Assembly (NCBI GenBank): GCA_963758025.1 | Contig: CAVWUA010000023.1 | Location: 1-64,000 of the forward strand | Direction of reading: 5' to 3' | Source: CAVWUA01 sp963758025 | GTDB taxonomy: Bacteria; Planctomycetota; Planctomycetia; Isosphaerales; Isosphaeraceae | DNA: 64,000 bases | Shown: piece by piece, positions 19,501-28,036 of the stretch | Layout of the letters: each line of letters starts with the position of its first letter | How positions within the stretch are numbered: position 1 is the stretch's first letter | The notes under the pieces: model-generated | Seen by the model: only the letters and a program-made list of their open reading frames with translations | The model's database searches: none | Told to the model about the DNA's origin: nothing | Position numbers and translations under genes: made by a program

Positions 19501-20826
19501 TCAGGGCAGGGGAACGTCGTCGAACTCGAACTCCAGGGGGATCGGCTCGACCTTGCTGGGGGTCTCGTACACGAGGCCGTAATCGCCGGGCTTGCCGGGG
19601 GCATCGACGAAGAGATACTCAAAGCCGAGCATCCCGACGTCATACGCGGTATTCGAGAAGCCGCCATTGTGCTCGAACCGGGAGCCGTCGGCCTTCTGGA
19701 GCCAGAGCCGGTTGTTAAACAGACCCTGCCGGTACGTCTCGAAGGCGGCCCCCTCGCCCGGGTACTTCAGCCGGACGCGGACCTTCCAGACGTGCTCGTC
19801 CACCTCGGTCGAGACGAGAGTCATCGTGATATCGCCGATCTCCTGGGTTCCCGACTTCGTGAGGTCGGGGAAGCGGAAGGCCCGGACGCTGGCGGGGACC
19901 GTGACCTCGGCCTTCACCTGGATCTTCGCGAGCTTCTGCGCCTGGCGATTCGGCGTGTCCATGTTCAGGTTCAGCTCGGCGACCGGGTTCTCGGGACGCA
20001 GCGGGACCGTGTTCTCTTCCTGCATGACCGACGGCGCGACCTCCTCGCCCCGGTCGTCCACGATCTTCAATTCGTCGGACTTGATGCTCAGGAGCATCGG
20101 CCGGATGCGGGGTTCCCACGCCACCTCGAATTGCGCGTTGGCGCTGGAGCCACCATCGACGAAGTTGCGGATCGCGCCAAGCTGTTTCAGCACGATGCGG
20201 AACGGCCCGACATAGACGATATTGGATTTGAGCTGGGGCAGGCTGCTGCCGATCTCGACCGGCAGGTCCGGCCCGCCCGGCATCAGGCCGATCGTGCCGT
20301 CCCCCGTGTAGAATGAGGGGGTGATCTGGGCCTTCTTGCAGACGATATCGAGGGCTTCGAGAAACGGTTTTTCCTGGATGTCGAGGTCCAGCGCGGGGTT
20401 CGTGGCATCGCCGCCGAAGACCTCGCGCAGGTCGGTGATGACGTTGCCGGACTGCTTCTGAAGTTCCTTGACGACCTCGCTAAGCCGGATTCCCTCGCCC
20501 TGGATCGTCACGATCGATGGGCCGAGGTTGACCTCGTCCTGGGCCTCCTGAAGGGCCTCGCGGACCTTCGCCAGCCGGTCCTTCTGCTCGGCACTCTTGA
20601 TCGTCGCCAGTTCGGGCAGGAGGGGCAAAATGCGCGGCCCCAGTTCAATCAGAGACTCTTGCGATTTCTCGCGGACATCGGCCTTGGCGTCGTCGAGCCG
20701 ATCGACAAGCTGCGCCACGCGATCGCGGAGCGCGGCGTCGGCCCCCTGGCCGCGAACCTCGACGCCGTACGTCAGGCCGAGCGCCAGCACGGCGGCGGCC
20801 AGCAGGAAGCGGGATGCGTGCGTCAT
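19501..20826 (-). CDS. Exported protein with STN/secretin-N-like domain, function unknown
   Basis: This 441-residue protein starts at the ATG at 20826 with GAGGTGA upstream. It has a signal peptide (RFLLAAAVLALGLTYGVEVR). A HEAT-like helical stretch (residues about 30-110, DAKADVREKSQESLIELGPR) follows. A domain resembling STN/DUF4974 modules lies at about 120-185 (GEGIRLSEVVKELQKQSGNV, LDLDIQEKPFLEALDIVCKK). The remainder is beta-rich and contains a segment where protein is compared across two similar halves (VEVAWEPRIRPMLLSIKSDE; PASVRAFRFPDL). It is probably periplasmic. An 'FSNTAYDVGMLGFEYLFVDA' C-terminus is present. No enzymatic motif recognised. Confidence 0.65.
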   Translation of the reverse strand: MTHASRFLLAAAVLALGLTYGVEVRGQGADAALRDRVAQLVDRLDDAKADVREKSQESLIELGPRILPLLPELATIKSAEQKDRLAKVREALQEAQDEVNLGPSIVTIQGEGIRLSEVVKELQKQSGNVITDLREVFGGDATNPALDLDIQEKPFLEALDIVCKKAQITPSFYTGDGTIGLMPGGPDLPVEIGSSLPQLKSNIVYVGPFRIVLKQLGAIRNFVDGGSSANAQFEVAWEPRIRPMLLSIKSDELKIVDDRGEEVAPSVMQEENTVPLRPENPVAELNLNMDTPNRQAQKLAKIQVKAEVTVPASVRAFRFPDLTKSGTQEIGDITMTLVSTEVDEHVWKVRVRLKYPGEGAAFETYRQGLFNNRLWLQKADGSRFEHNGGFSNTAYDVGMLGFEYLFVDAPGKPGDYGLVYETPSKVEPIPLEFEFDDVPLP

Positions 20827-20935
20827 GGAAGTCACCTCGATCCGGTGGATTCGTCGGGTAAGACTCTTCATCCACTCGTCGTCGTAGGGTGGGCAATGCC
20901 CACATTCGTAACCAGAACATATCAGGATATTCGAC

Positions 20936-21210
20936 TCAAAGTTCCTGGAACGGCGTCTTCGCGTCGAGTTTGGGCCGGATGCTCGTCAGGTACACGATCG
21001 CGAGCACCAGGCCCACCGGACCACAAATGACCAGGCCACCGGCCATCAGGGCAATCCAGAGTGTCCGGCTGGTGCCGCTTTCGCCCACTGTTGTTCGGGA
21101 CGCTTCGCGGCATCGACGATCCCCCAGATTGTGATCCCGAGCACGATAACGCTAACGGCCAGCAATCCAAAGAGAATGATCAACTCGAACGGACCGATTC
21201 TGTACATCAT
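20936..21210 (-). CDS. Small two-TM membrane protein, one frameshift
   Basis: Two ATGs (21210 and 21207) follow AAGGAG. The protein begins MMYRIGPFELIILFGLLAVS, VIVLGITIWGIVDAAKRPEQ. Near 21090 (an AAAGCGG stretch) the frame changes to SGTSRTLWIALMAGGLVICG, PVGLVLAIVYLTSIRPKLDA, KTPFQEL and TGA at 20936. The reconstructed protein has about 91 residues with two TM helices and a short polar loop, resembling small DUF2516/superinfection-immunity-like membrane proteins. Function unknown. Confidence 0.62.
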
Positions 21211-21224
21211 TCACTCCTTGGAAC

Positions 21225-22325
21225 TCAGGAGGACAAGCCGCCAACGTGCCATTTGCCGTCTTCCATGACAACCTGCCCGTCCGCCGTGATCCGCCCACCT
21301 TCGCGGAGGTCCACGATCAGGTCCCAGTGCAGGGCCGAGATGTTCGACCCGCCGGTCTCGGGATAGCTCTGGCCGAGTGCCAGGTGGACCGTGCCGCCGA
21401 TTTTTTCGTCGTAGAGAATACTGCCGGTGAAGCGGTTGATGCCTGCGTTCAGGCCGATGCCCAGCTCGCCGAGCCGTCGGGCACCGGGGTCGAGATCGAG
21501 CATCGAGAGCAGATATTCCTCTCCCTCCTCGGCGCGGGCCGCGACGACCTCCCCTTTTTCAAAATCCAGGGCGATCCCGGCGACCTCCCGCCCGCCCCGG
21601 CAGACCGGGAAGCTGCAACGGAGCCTCCCCTGAGCGTCGTCTCGATCGGCCCGGTGAAGACCTCGCCCGAGGGCATGTTGCGCCGGCCGTCGGAGTTGAT
21701 CCAGGTCCGCCCCTCGACCGAGAGCGTCAGGTCCGTTCCGTCTCCCTCGATCCGCAGGGTCTTCACGCTGGAGAGGAAGTCGATCAGCCCCGCCTGGCGC
21801 TGGCCCAGTTCCTGCCAGGCAGCGACGGGATTGGGCCGGTCAAGGAACATGGCCGCGGCGACGTAGCGCTCGTAGTCCTCCCGCGGCATCCGGGCGTCGT
21901 CGGCGTAGGCCTGGGTCGGATACTGGGTCAAGACCCAGCGCTTCTTGCTCGCCGCCTTGCGGATGGGGTCGCGGGCGCGGTCCAGGGCGGCCTGGCGCCT
22001 CGGTTCGATCTTCCGCATGGAGCGGGTGTCGCTCTCGGCGGAGATCCGGATGCGCCCGTCCACCGTCTCCGCCTCGTAGAGCGCCACCGGAGGGACGTGG
22101 GCAAGCTGGGTGTCGGTGGCATGTTCCAGGAAGTATTCGGCCAGTCCGGGCGGGTCGAGCCGCACGAGCGGATGCCCCCCGCGCCGGACGATCGTCCGGT
22201 AACACGCCTCGACCAGGGGCCGCCCCTCCCATTCCGAGCCGATCAGGATCGTCTCGCCGGGCGCAGACCCGGAGACAGTAATCGACCAGCAAGTCGGCCC
22301 AGCGTTCGATCAGCTCGTCCGTCAT
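21225..22325 (-). CDS. M29-family aminopeptidase, two frameshifts
   Basis: This metallo-aminopeptidase (AmpS/AmpT/PepS type) spans about 366 residues over three frames. It starts MTDELIERWADLLVDYCLRV, then SAPGETILIGSEWEGRPLVE after a break near 22265. A long middle frame (HPLVRLDPPGLAEYFLEHAT to SDGRRNMPSGEVFTGPIETT) follows, and a second break near 21640 leads to the end. Candidate metal ligands are the Glu of MPSGEVFTGP, the Glu of EEYLLSMLD, His of GTVHLALGQSY, and His/Asp of ISALHWDLIVDLR. These match the E-E-H-H-D set of M29. A cytosolic two-metal peptidase is expected. Confidence 0.85.
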
Positions 22326-22533
22326 CCGGCAATGCCTTTCCCCGGCACGACGTCCGGGCGCAGATAAGTCCGTAGAAATTCAGTGTAACGCGGCGCGCCC
22401 CCCTCCGCAACGCGTCGGTACGCTTGACGAAACCCGCACGGGCGTTGAGAATCAATCCTTATCGAGATGATCCGCCGAAATCGGGTCGAGGCCGAGCGGA
22501 ATCCTTCTTCATCATGGCACGGGACATCTTCGC

Positions 22534-24423
22534 ATGAATACGCATCGGGTTCAATTTCGGCTCCGGTCGGTCGTTCTGCTGGCGGCGCTGGGGATGGTGG
22601 TCCCCGCCACGATCGAGGCGAAGGAACGGTACGTCAGCCCGGCCGAAGCGCGGCTGCGCGGCGACATCACCTTTCTCGCGGCCGATGCCCGCGAAGGCCG
22701 GGGGACCGGATCGGAAGGGATCGAGGAGGCGGCCGAGCACATCGCGACCGTCTTCCGCGAACTCGGCCTGAAACCCGCGCCCGGCGCGGAGGGATACTTC
22801 CAGCCGTTTGAACTCTCCCCCGAGGTCAAGCTGGGCGAGCCGCTCGACCTCGACTTCGACGGTCCGGGCGATCAGACCATCGCGGCCGAGAAGGATGACT
22901 TCACCGCCTTGACGGCTGGCGGCGGTGGCGAATTCCACGACGTTCCCCTCGTCTTCGCCGGGTACGGGATCACGGCTCAGGATGAGGACGAGATGCTCGA
23001 TTATGACGATTACAAGGGGCTTGACGTCAAGGATAAAGCGGTCTTGATTATCCGTCGTGAGCCTCAGCAGAACCTTGAGGACAGTCCGTTCGCCGGCGCG
23101 GAGACATCGCCGTACTCGGCCCTGCGGCACAAGCTCCGTAACGCCGAGCGGCGCGGGGCCAAGGCGCTCCTGCTGGTCAACGATGCGCCCGGGATCAAGG
23201 AGGACGAGAATAAGGATGCGTTGCTCGATCCCCATTACATGGGAAGCGACGGCAAGGGCATCCCGTTTATCATGGTCAAGCGGGCCTTCGCCAATCGCTT
23301 GCTGGCCGCCGCCGGAATGCCGAACCTCGACGAGTTGGAGAAAGAGATCGACCAGGACCTGATGCCCCGGAGCCGTCCCCTGGACGACTGGTCGCTCGAC
23401 GCCACGATCACGATGAGCAAGACGCCCGTCCGGGCCAAGAACGTCATCGGCGTGCTCGAAGGGGCCGGACCGCACGCCGACGAGACGATCGTCATCGGTG
23501 CGCATTACGATCACCTCGGCTTCGGCGGGCAGGGTTCGATGGCATTCGGGTCGAAAGAGATCCACAATGGCGCGGATGACAATGCGTCGGGGACGGCGAT
23601 GGTCCTCGAACTGGCCCGACGCCTCGCCGCGCGGCACGATCCACTCCCACGCCGGGTCGTCTTCATGGCGTTCTCGGCCGAGGAACGAGGCCTGCTCGGG
23701 TCGAAGCATTACGTCGACCACCCGCTCTTTCCGCTCGAAAACACGGTCTTCATGCTCAACTTCGACATGGTGGGCCGGCTCAACGACGAGGACAAGCTGA
23801 GCATCTTCGGCGCGGGGACGTCTCCCGGGCTGGATCACCTGGCCGACGCCCTGGCGCTCTCGCAAGGGATCGACGCCAAGCTGATCGAGGGGACGCAGGG
23901 GGTCTTCTTCCAGAGTGACCACGCCTCGTTCTATCGCAAGGACATCCCGGTCCTGTTCGCCTTCACCGGCACGCACGATGATTATCACCGCCCGAGCGAC
24001 GACACCGAGCGGATCAACTTCGAGGGCATGACACGGATCGCCAACTTCGGGGAACTGCTTCTCCTGGACCTGGCGCGACGCCCAGAGCGCCCAGCGTTCC
24101 TGAAACTCCAGCACAGCGAGGAACCATCTCCGGGACGGCTCGCCGGGCATGGGGCCTATTTCGGGTCGCGCCCCTCGTATGGCGAGAGCGACGTTAAAGG
24201 GGTCAAGCTCGACGGCGTGACCGAAGGCGGCCCGGCCGACAAGGCGGGACTCAAGGGGGGCGACATCATCATCCGTTTCGCCGGTGCGCCGGTCGAGACG
24301 ATCGAAGATTTCATGATGGGCTTGAGCGAGCATAAACCCGGCGATGCGGTCGAGGTCGTCGTGCTCCGCGACGGCGAGGAAAAGACCCTCAAGGCCACGC
24401 TCGGTTCGCGAGGTCAGGAATGA
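22534..24423 (+). CDS. Exported M28-family zinc aminopeptidase with PA and PDZ domains
   Basis: This intact 629-residue protein has a signal peptide (RSVVLLAALGMVVPATIEA). An N-terminal part with a PA-like insert (about 120-260, KDKAVLIIRREPQQNLEDSP) is followed by the M28 catalytic domain. Zinc and catalytic residues are visible in IGAHYDHLGF (His, Asp), HNGADDNASGTAM (Asp), FSAEERGLLGSKHYV (Glu-Glu), MLNFDMVGRL (Asp) and GTHDDYHRPSDD (His). A PDZ domain ends the protein (residues about 545-625, GVTEGGPADKAGLKGGDIII). It probably trims peptides in the periplasm. Confidence 0.9.
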   Translation: MNTHRVQFRLRSVVLLAALGMVVPATIEAKERYVSPAEARLRGDITFLAADAREGRGTGSEGIEEAAEHIATVFRELGLKPAPGAEGYFQPFELSPEVKLGEPLDLDFDGPGDQTIAAEKDDFTALTAGGGGEFHDVPLVFAGYGITAQDEDEMLDYDDYKGLDVKDKAVLIIRREPQQNLEDSPFAGAETSPYSALRHKLRNAERRGAKALLLVNDAPGIKEDENKDALLDPHYMGSDGKGIPFIMVKRAFANRLLAAAGMPNLDELEKEIDQDLMPRSRPLDDWSLDATITMSKTPVRAKNVIGVLEGAGPHADETIVIGAHYDHLGFGGQGSMAFGSKEIHNGADDNASGTAMVLELARRLAARHDPLPRRVVFMAFSAEERGLLGSKHYVDHPLFPLENTVFMLNFDMVGRLNDEDKLSIFGAGTSPGLDHLADALALSQGIDAKLIEGTQGVFFQSDHASFYRKDIPVLFAFTGTHDDYHRPSDDTERINFEGMTRIANFGELLLLDLARRPERPAFLKLQHSEEPSPGRLAGHGAYFGSRPSYGESDVKGVKLDGVTEGGPADKAGLKGGDIIIRFAGAPVETIEDFMMGLSEHKPGDAVEVVVLRDGEEKTLKATLGSRGQE

Positions 24424-24543
24424 CGCGGCGGTTTCGCGACGTCTCGCTGATCGTTGCCGCCCCGAACTCCGTGGTGCCCGAATGGCTGGGGTCCGCAGAT
24501 CGGCCCCAGCCACCCCAGGACCGATCCGAAGTTTCTCCGGAGC

Positions 24544-25754
24544 ATGGGATACCGAAGAATTCGTCGTGGTGCTGATGTGCGCGGCGCCTTGCGGAAATTG
24601 TGTGCGACGTTCGCTCTCTGGATGAGCCTTCCCCTGGTCCTGGCCGGTTGCGGAAGGGGACCTGAGGCGAGTCTGACCATCGGCACGAACCTCAGCCGGG
24701 CCGAATGCGCGCGGCTGGAGGCGCTGTTTGCCGATACGTCGGACGGGAGCGGCGTGCCGGGGCGGATCGTCTGGGTGCGGACGGCGGCCGGGGACGACCC
24801 GACGACGCTCCTCGCGCGCGGCGCCGCGGTGGATCTGGTTCTCGGCGGACCGCTGGACTCGTTCGACCGGCTGGCGCGCCGGGCGCGATCGAGCCGTTCT
24901 GGCTCCTGCGTCGGTCCGATGCCGTCCTGCTCACGAGAGGTCCCGCAGCGGAGGGTCCGATCGCCCTGGCGGACCCCCGCCACGATCCGGCGACGATGGC
25001 CCTGGCGCGTTCGATCCTGAACGAAGGGACCTGGGCCAACGGCTACGCCCGCCTCGTGCGGACCGCCGCGCAAGCCAGGCCCGTGGGACGCGCGGCAGGC
25101 TCCGCCCTGGCGGCCCTCGAACGAGGAGAGGCGGTGCGCGCCCCCGCCCTGGCGGACGCGCTTTCCGACGATCAGACCGCGAACGTCGTGCTGCGCGTTC
25201 CCGGTCCCTCGGTCGGCGTCGGTCTCGTGGCCGGAAGCCGGACCTCGAACAAGGCGATTCGCTTCCTTCAGGTTCTGAATCGCCACGATCTGCTTCGCGA
25301 TTCGGGATCATCTCGAGGGACGGGTGAGGAGGGATTGCTCGCCGATCTGCTCGGGGCGACGCTCGTCGATGCGCAGGACGAACTGCTCCGCGCATGGGAG
25401 GTGCTCGATCGGGAAGGTCATCCGGCGCTTCCCGATCGGCGACTGACCGAGGCCCCGACCTGGCCGCCGGCATCAGTCCTCGAACTGAAGAAGGAGGGGC
25501 TGGTCGAGACCCTCGCCGCGCAGATCGCCCCGGACATGGACGTGCGCGTCTGGCTCCTGGAAAGCTGGAACGAGCCGACGACCCCGATCGACGGGGAGGT
25601 CTTGCGAAGGCTGGCCGGGGCCGTCGATGGGAAGCTTCTGGCCGAACCGCGGTTCCGTTCGTGGCTTCGCGGCGAGTGGACGGCCTGGGCACGCCAGCGG
25701 TACCGACGCGCCGCGCGGCTGGCGTTGTGGGCGGCGGAGATGAACCGATCATGA
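24544..25754 (+). CDS. ABC-type substrate-binding lipoprotein, one frameshift
   Basis: A lipoprotein signal (MSLPLVLAGCGRGP) precedes LTIGTNLSRAECARLEALFA, a beginning like iron/molybdate-type binding proteins. At about 24880 the frame changes and continues APGAIEPFWLLRRSDAVLLT, then PIALADPRHDPATMALARSI and LLESWNEPTTPID to the TGA at 25752-25754. The start is uncertain. ATG 24544 and GTG 24577 are both possible. The stop overlaps the ATG of the ATPase gene. A two-domain (type II) binding fold is inferred from the hinge-like PLDSFDRLAR and VLADPRHDPAT segments, and the ligand cannot be told. Confidence 0.7.
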
Positions 25755-26844
25755 TCCGTGTCGTGGTCGATGGCCTGGTGAAACGCTTCGAGCGCGTGGC
25801 GATCGTCGATGGGGCGTCGTTCGAGATCACGCCCGGCGAATTGACGTACATCTGCGGCCCGTCCGGCGCGGGCAAGTCCACGCTGGCCCGGTTGATCGCG
25901 GGCCTGGAATCGCCGGACGACGGCGAGATCTATTTCGATGGCCGCGTTCTGCGCGACGTGCCCATCCCCGAGCGACGGGTCGGCCTCGTGCCCCAGCAGG
26001 ACGCGCTCTGGCCGCACCTGAACGTCGCACGGAATGTTGGTTATGGCTTGAAATGCCAGGGCGTCGGCCGGGTGGAACGCCGCCGTCGCGTGGCCGAGGC
26101 CCTCGGGCGCAGCGGATCGACAGTCTGGCGGACCGCCGCCCGCACGACCTCTCGACGGTTCAACGTTACCGTGTGTCGCTCGCGCGCGCGCTCGTCACCG
26201 ACCCCGAGTTGCTCATTCTGGATGAGCCGCTCGCCGCGCTCGAACCCCGGTTTCGCGGGGAGATTCGGGACGAGATCCGCCGCATTCACGTCGAGGGACA
26301 GGTCTCGATGCTGATCCTCACGAGCGACGCGCGCGAGGCCCTGGCCGAGGCCGATCGGCTGGCGGTCATGGATCTCGGGCGGATCGTGCAGATGGGCCTG
26401 CCGGGAGAAGTTTACAATCGCCCGGACGAGACGTTCGTCGCCCAGTTTCTCGGGCCGACGAATCTGCTCCAGGGCCACATGGAAAGTACCGATGCGCGGC
26501 AAGAGGCCGTCGTCCGCACGCCGATCGGACGGCTGATCGGTCTCGCCCCCCGGCATGAGACCCCTGAGGGAACCCCCGTCACCGTCGCCATCCGGCCCGA
26601 GGCCCTGATGCTCGGCGCGACGGTTCCCAGCGGTTCGAACCGGTTTCACGCGACCGTCGAGCGACAGGTCTTCCTCGGCGAGATGCGGCAGGTATCCCTC
26701 CGAGGTCCCGGCGACTGGCCGATTACGGCCCTCGCCTTGCAAAGCCAGTCTCAGGGAATCCGCGAAGGGCAAAGCCTGACCGTCTCCGTCGCCCCCGGGT
26801 TCGTCATCATCCTGCCAGGTAAATTCGCCGTGGCCCCCGTCTGA
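25751..26844 (+). CDS. ABC transporter ATP-binding protein with TOBE domain and degenerate signature, one frameshift
   Basis: The ATG at 25751 overlaps the previous stop. Walker A (CGPSGAGKSTLARL), Q-loop (VGLVPQQDALWPHLNVARNV) and Walker B (LLILDEPLAALEP) are clear. A C-terminal TOBE-like half (VTVAIRPEALMLGA...GEMRQVSLRGPG) follows. Near 26113 the frame changes between RVAEALG and RIDSLADRRPHDLS. The signature position reads DLSTVQRYRVSLARALVTDP. LSTVQ replaces the canonical LSGGQ, which would weaken or remove normal signature contacts. No permease gene follows within this window. The length is about 364 residues, as in Mal/Fbp-type ATPases. Confidence 0.82.
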
Positions 26845-26862
26845 ACGAGACACCGGCCATCG

Positions 26863-26879
26863 CGCGGCCCTCGGCCGCG
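26863..26879. terminator. GC hairpin after the ABC operon
   Basis: CGCGGCC (26863-26869) pairs with GGCCGCG (26873-26879) around a three-base loop, 18 bases after the ATPase stop. The following DNA is AT-rich but lacks a clean T run, so this is only a probable terminator. Confidence 0.4.
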
Positions 26880-27159
26880 GACTAATATCAAGATATCATT
26901 TAATTATTAATTAACTCAATTCGTTTTCTCGAAAAAGTTAGACATGCAACATTTTTTTGGGAGAGGCCAAAAGAATGATCTTGCCAGACGGGTTGAATTC
27001 AAGGATATTTAGGTGTGTCCCCCCCGGGCATGATTCTAATCGGCCGGGATGATCGCCGACAACCAACATGGATGCCCTCATAAGGATGTCGCCGGAGGGG
27101 ATGCGTTCGCCGCGAAGGCGGTTCCCCCGGCCTTATTCCGCGACGGAGGGCCAGTCGCG
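26880..27159. other. AT-rich region upstream of the FHA-STAS gene
   Basis: This intergenic stretch contains a marked AT-rich island (about 26881-26970: repeated ATTAAT and long T runs) directly before the FHA-STAS gene. It probably contains that gene's promoter. I cannot name a -35/-10 pair with confidence. No small ORF looked conserved. Confidence 0.45.
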
Positions 27160-27930
27160 ATGACTGCCAAGTTGAAGGTTGTCGAAGGGAAGCCGGCCGG
27201 AGCCTGCATCCCCTTGCGCGATGACGCGCTGATGATCGGGCGGGACCCCTCTTGCCATCTCCGCCCAAAGCATGAGTCCGTGGGAGAGAAGCACTGCAAG
27301 GTGCGGGTCGTGAAGGATCATGTCTCGATCCGCGACCTGGGGAGCGAATCCGGCACGCTGGTCAACGGCCGGAAGATCAGCCCGGCCGATTCGGTCGTCG
27401 CCTTCGCGGGAGATCTGCTCCAGGTGGGCAATCTGGTCTTCGAGGTGGACATCGAGGCCCCACCCATCAGCGCGGTCAGTCTTCTGGATGAGGAGGAAAC
27501 CGAGGTGGTGTCCGCCGCCGCCATGCTGGCGAACCAGATTTTCCAGCGATCGCTCGGTCAAGGGGCCGACCCGACGCGAGGGGCCGGGGTCCATCTGAAT
27601 ACCTCACTGATCGAGGGCATTCCGGTCGTCGCGATCGAGATCGCCAACCTCACAGGAGACGCCATCCTGCCCTTCCGAAAGGAGCTCCGAAACCTCGCCA
27701 TGCGGCCGAAGTTGCAACGCGTCGTGCTGGACTTCCATAAGGTTCGGGCCATCTCGCCAGACGCTGCCGGTCTGCTGCTTTCGTTCCAGGACCTCTTGCT
27801 CCAGCGAGGCGGGGTGGTGAAACTCTGCGATGTTGACTCCGCGATCATGAACGTGCTCGAAGCCCGCGGGGTCCTCAGCACCATCCCGATCGCTCTGGAT
27901 GCCCACGACGCCATCTGGTCCCCCTGGTGA
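27160..27930 (+). CDS. FHA-STAS fusion protein
   Basis: This 256-residue intact protein starts at an ATG preceded by GGAGGG. Residues about 1-100 form an FHA domain (LMIGRDPSCHLRPKHESVGE, KHCKVRVVKDHVSIRDLGSE, SGTLVNGRKI), which reads phosphothreonine. Residues about 140-255 form a STAS domain of the anti-sigma-antagonist type (IAIEIANLTGDAILPFRKEL, RVVLDFHKVRAISPDAAGLL, then VLEARGVLSTIP). A STAS phospho-acceptor Ser is expected near the start of the helix after VRAISPDAAG (Ser present). No anti-sigma kinase or phosphatase is adjacent. A signalling adaptor role is inferred. Confidence 0.85.
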   Translation: MTAKLKVVEGKPAGACIPLRDDALMIGRDPSCHLRPKHESVGEKHCKVRVVKDHVSIRDLGSESGTLVNGRKISPADSVVAFAGDLLQVGNLVFEVDIEAPPISAVSLLDEEETEVVSAAAMLANQIFQRSLGQGADPTRGAGVHLNTSLIEGIPVVAIEIANLTGDAILPFRKELRNLAMRPKLQRVVLDFHKVRAISPDAAGLLLSFQDLLLQRGGVVKLCDVDSAIMNVLEARGVLSTIPIALDAHDAIWSPW

Positions 27931-27953
27931 GACGTAACCGATCCTTCTCAAGG

Positions 27954-28011
27954 GATCGGCTCGTCCGCGAACGCGACCAGAGAAGGCCTCCCGTTCGCGG
28001 ACGAGCCGATC
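27954..28011. terminator. Bidirectional terminator with a perfect 20-bp stem
   Basis: Bases 27954-27973 are the exact reverse complement of 27992-28011, separated by an 18-base loop. The hairpin sits exactly between the convergent FHA-STAS gene (stop 27930) and the minus-strand gene ending at 28037, where a shared terminator is expected. There are no strong T runs, so it may rely on stem stability. Its length and perfection are unusual. Confidence 0.7.
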
Positions 28012-28036
28012 GGTCAGGACGACGCTCAAGGAACGA

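Noticed and set aside
26600..26660. tRNA T-loop-like GGTTCGAACC sequence
   Set aside because: It lies within the conserved TOBE part of the ATPase gene, with no acceptor stem.
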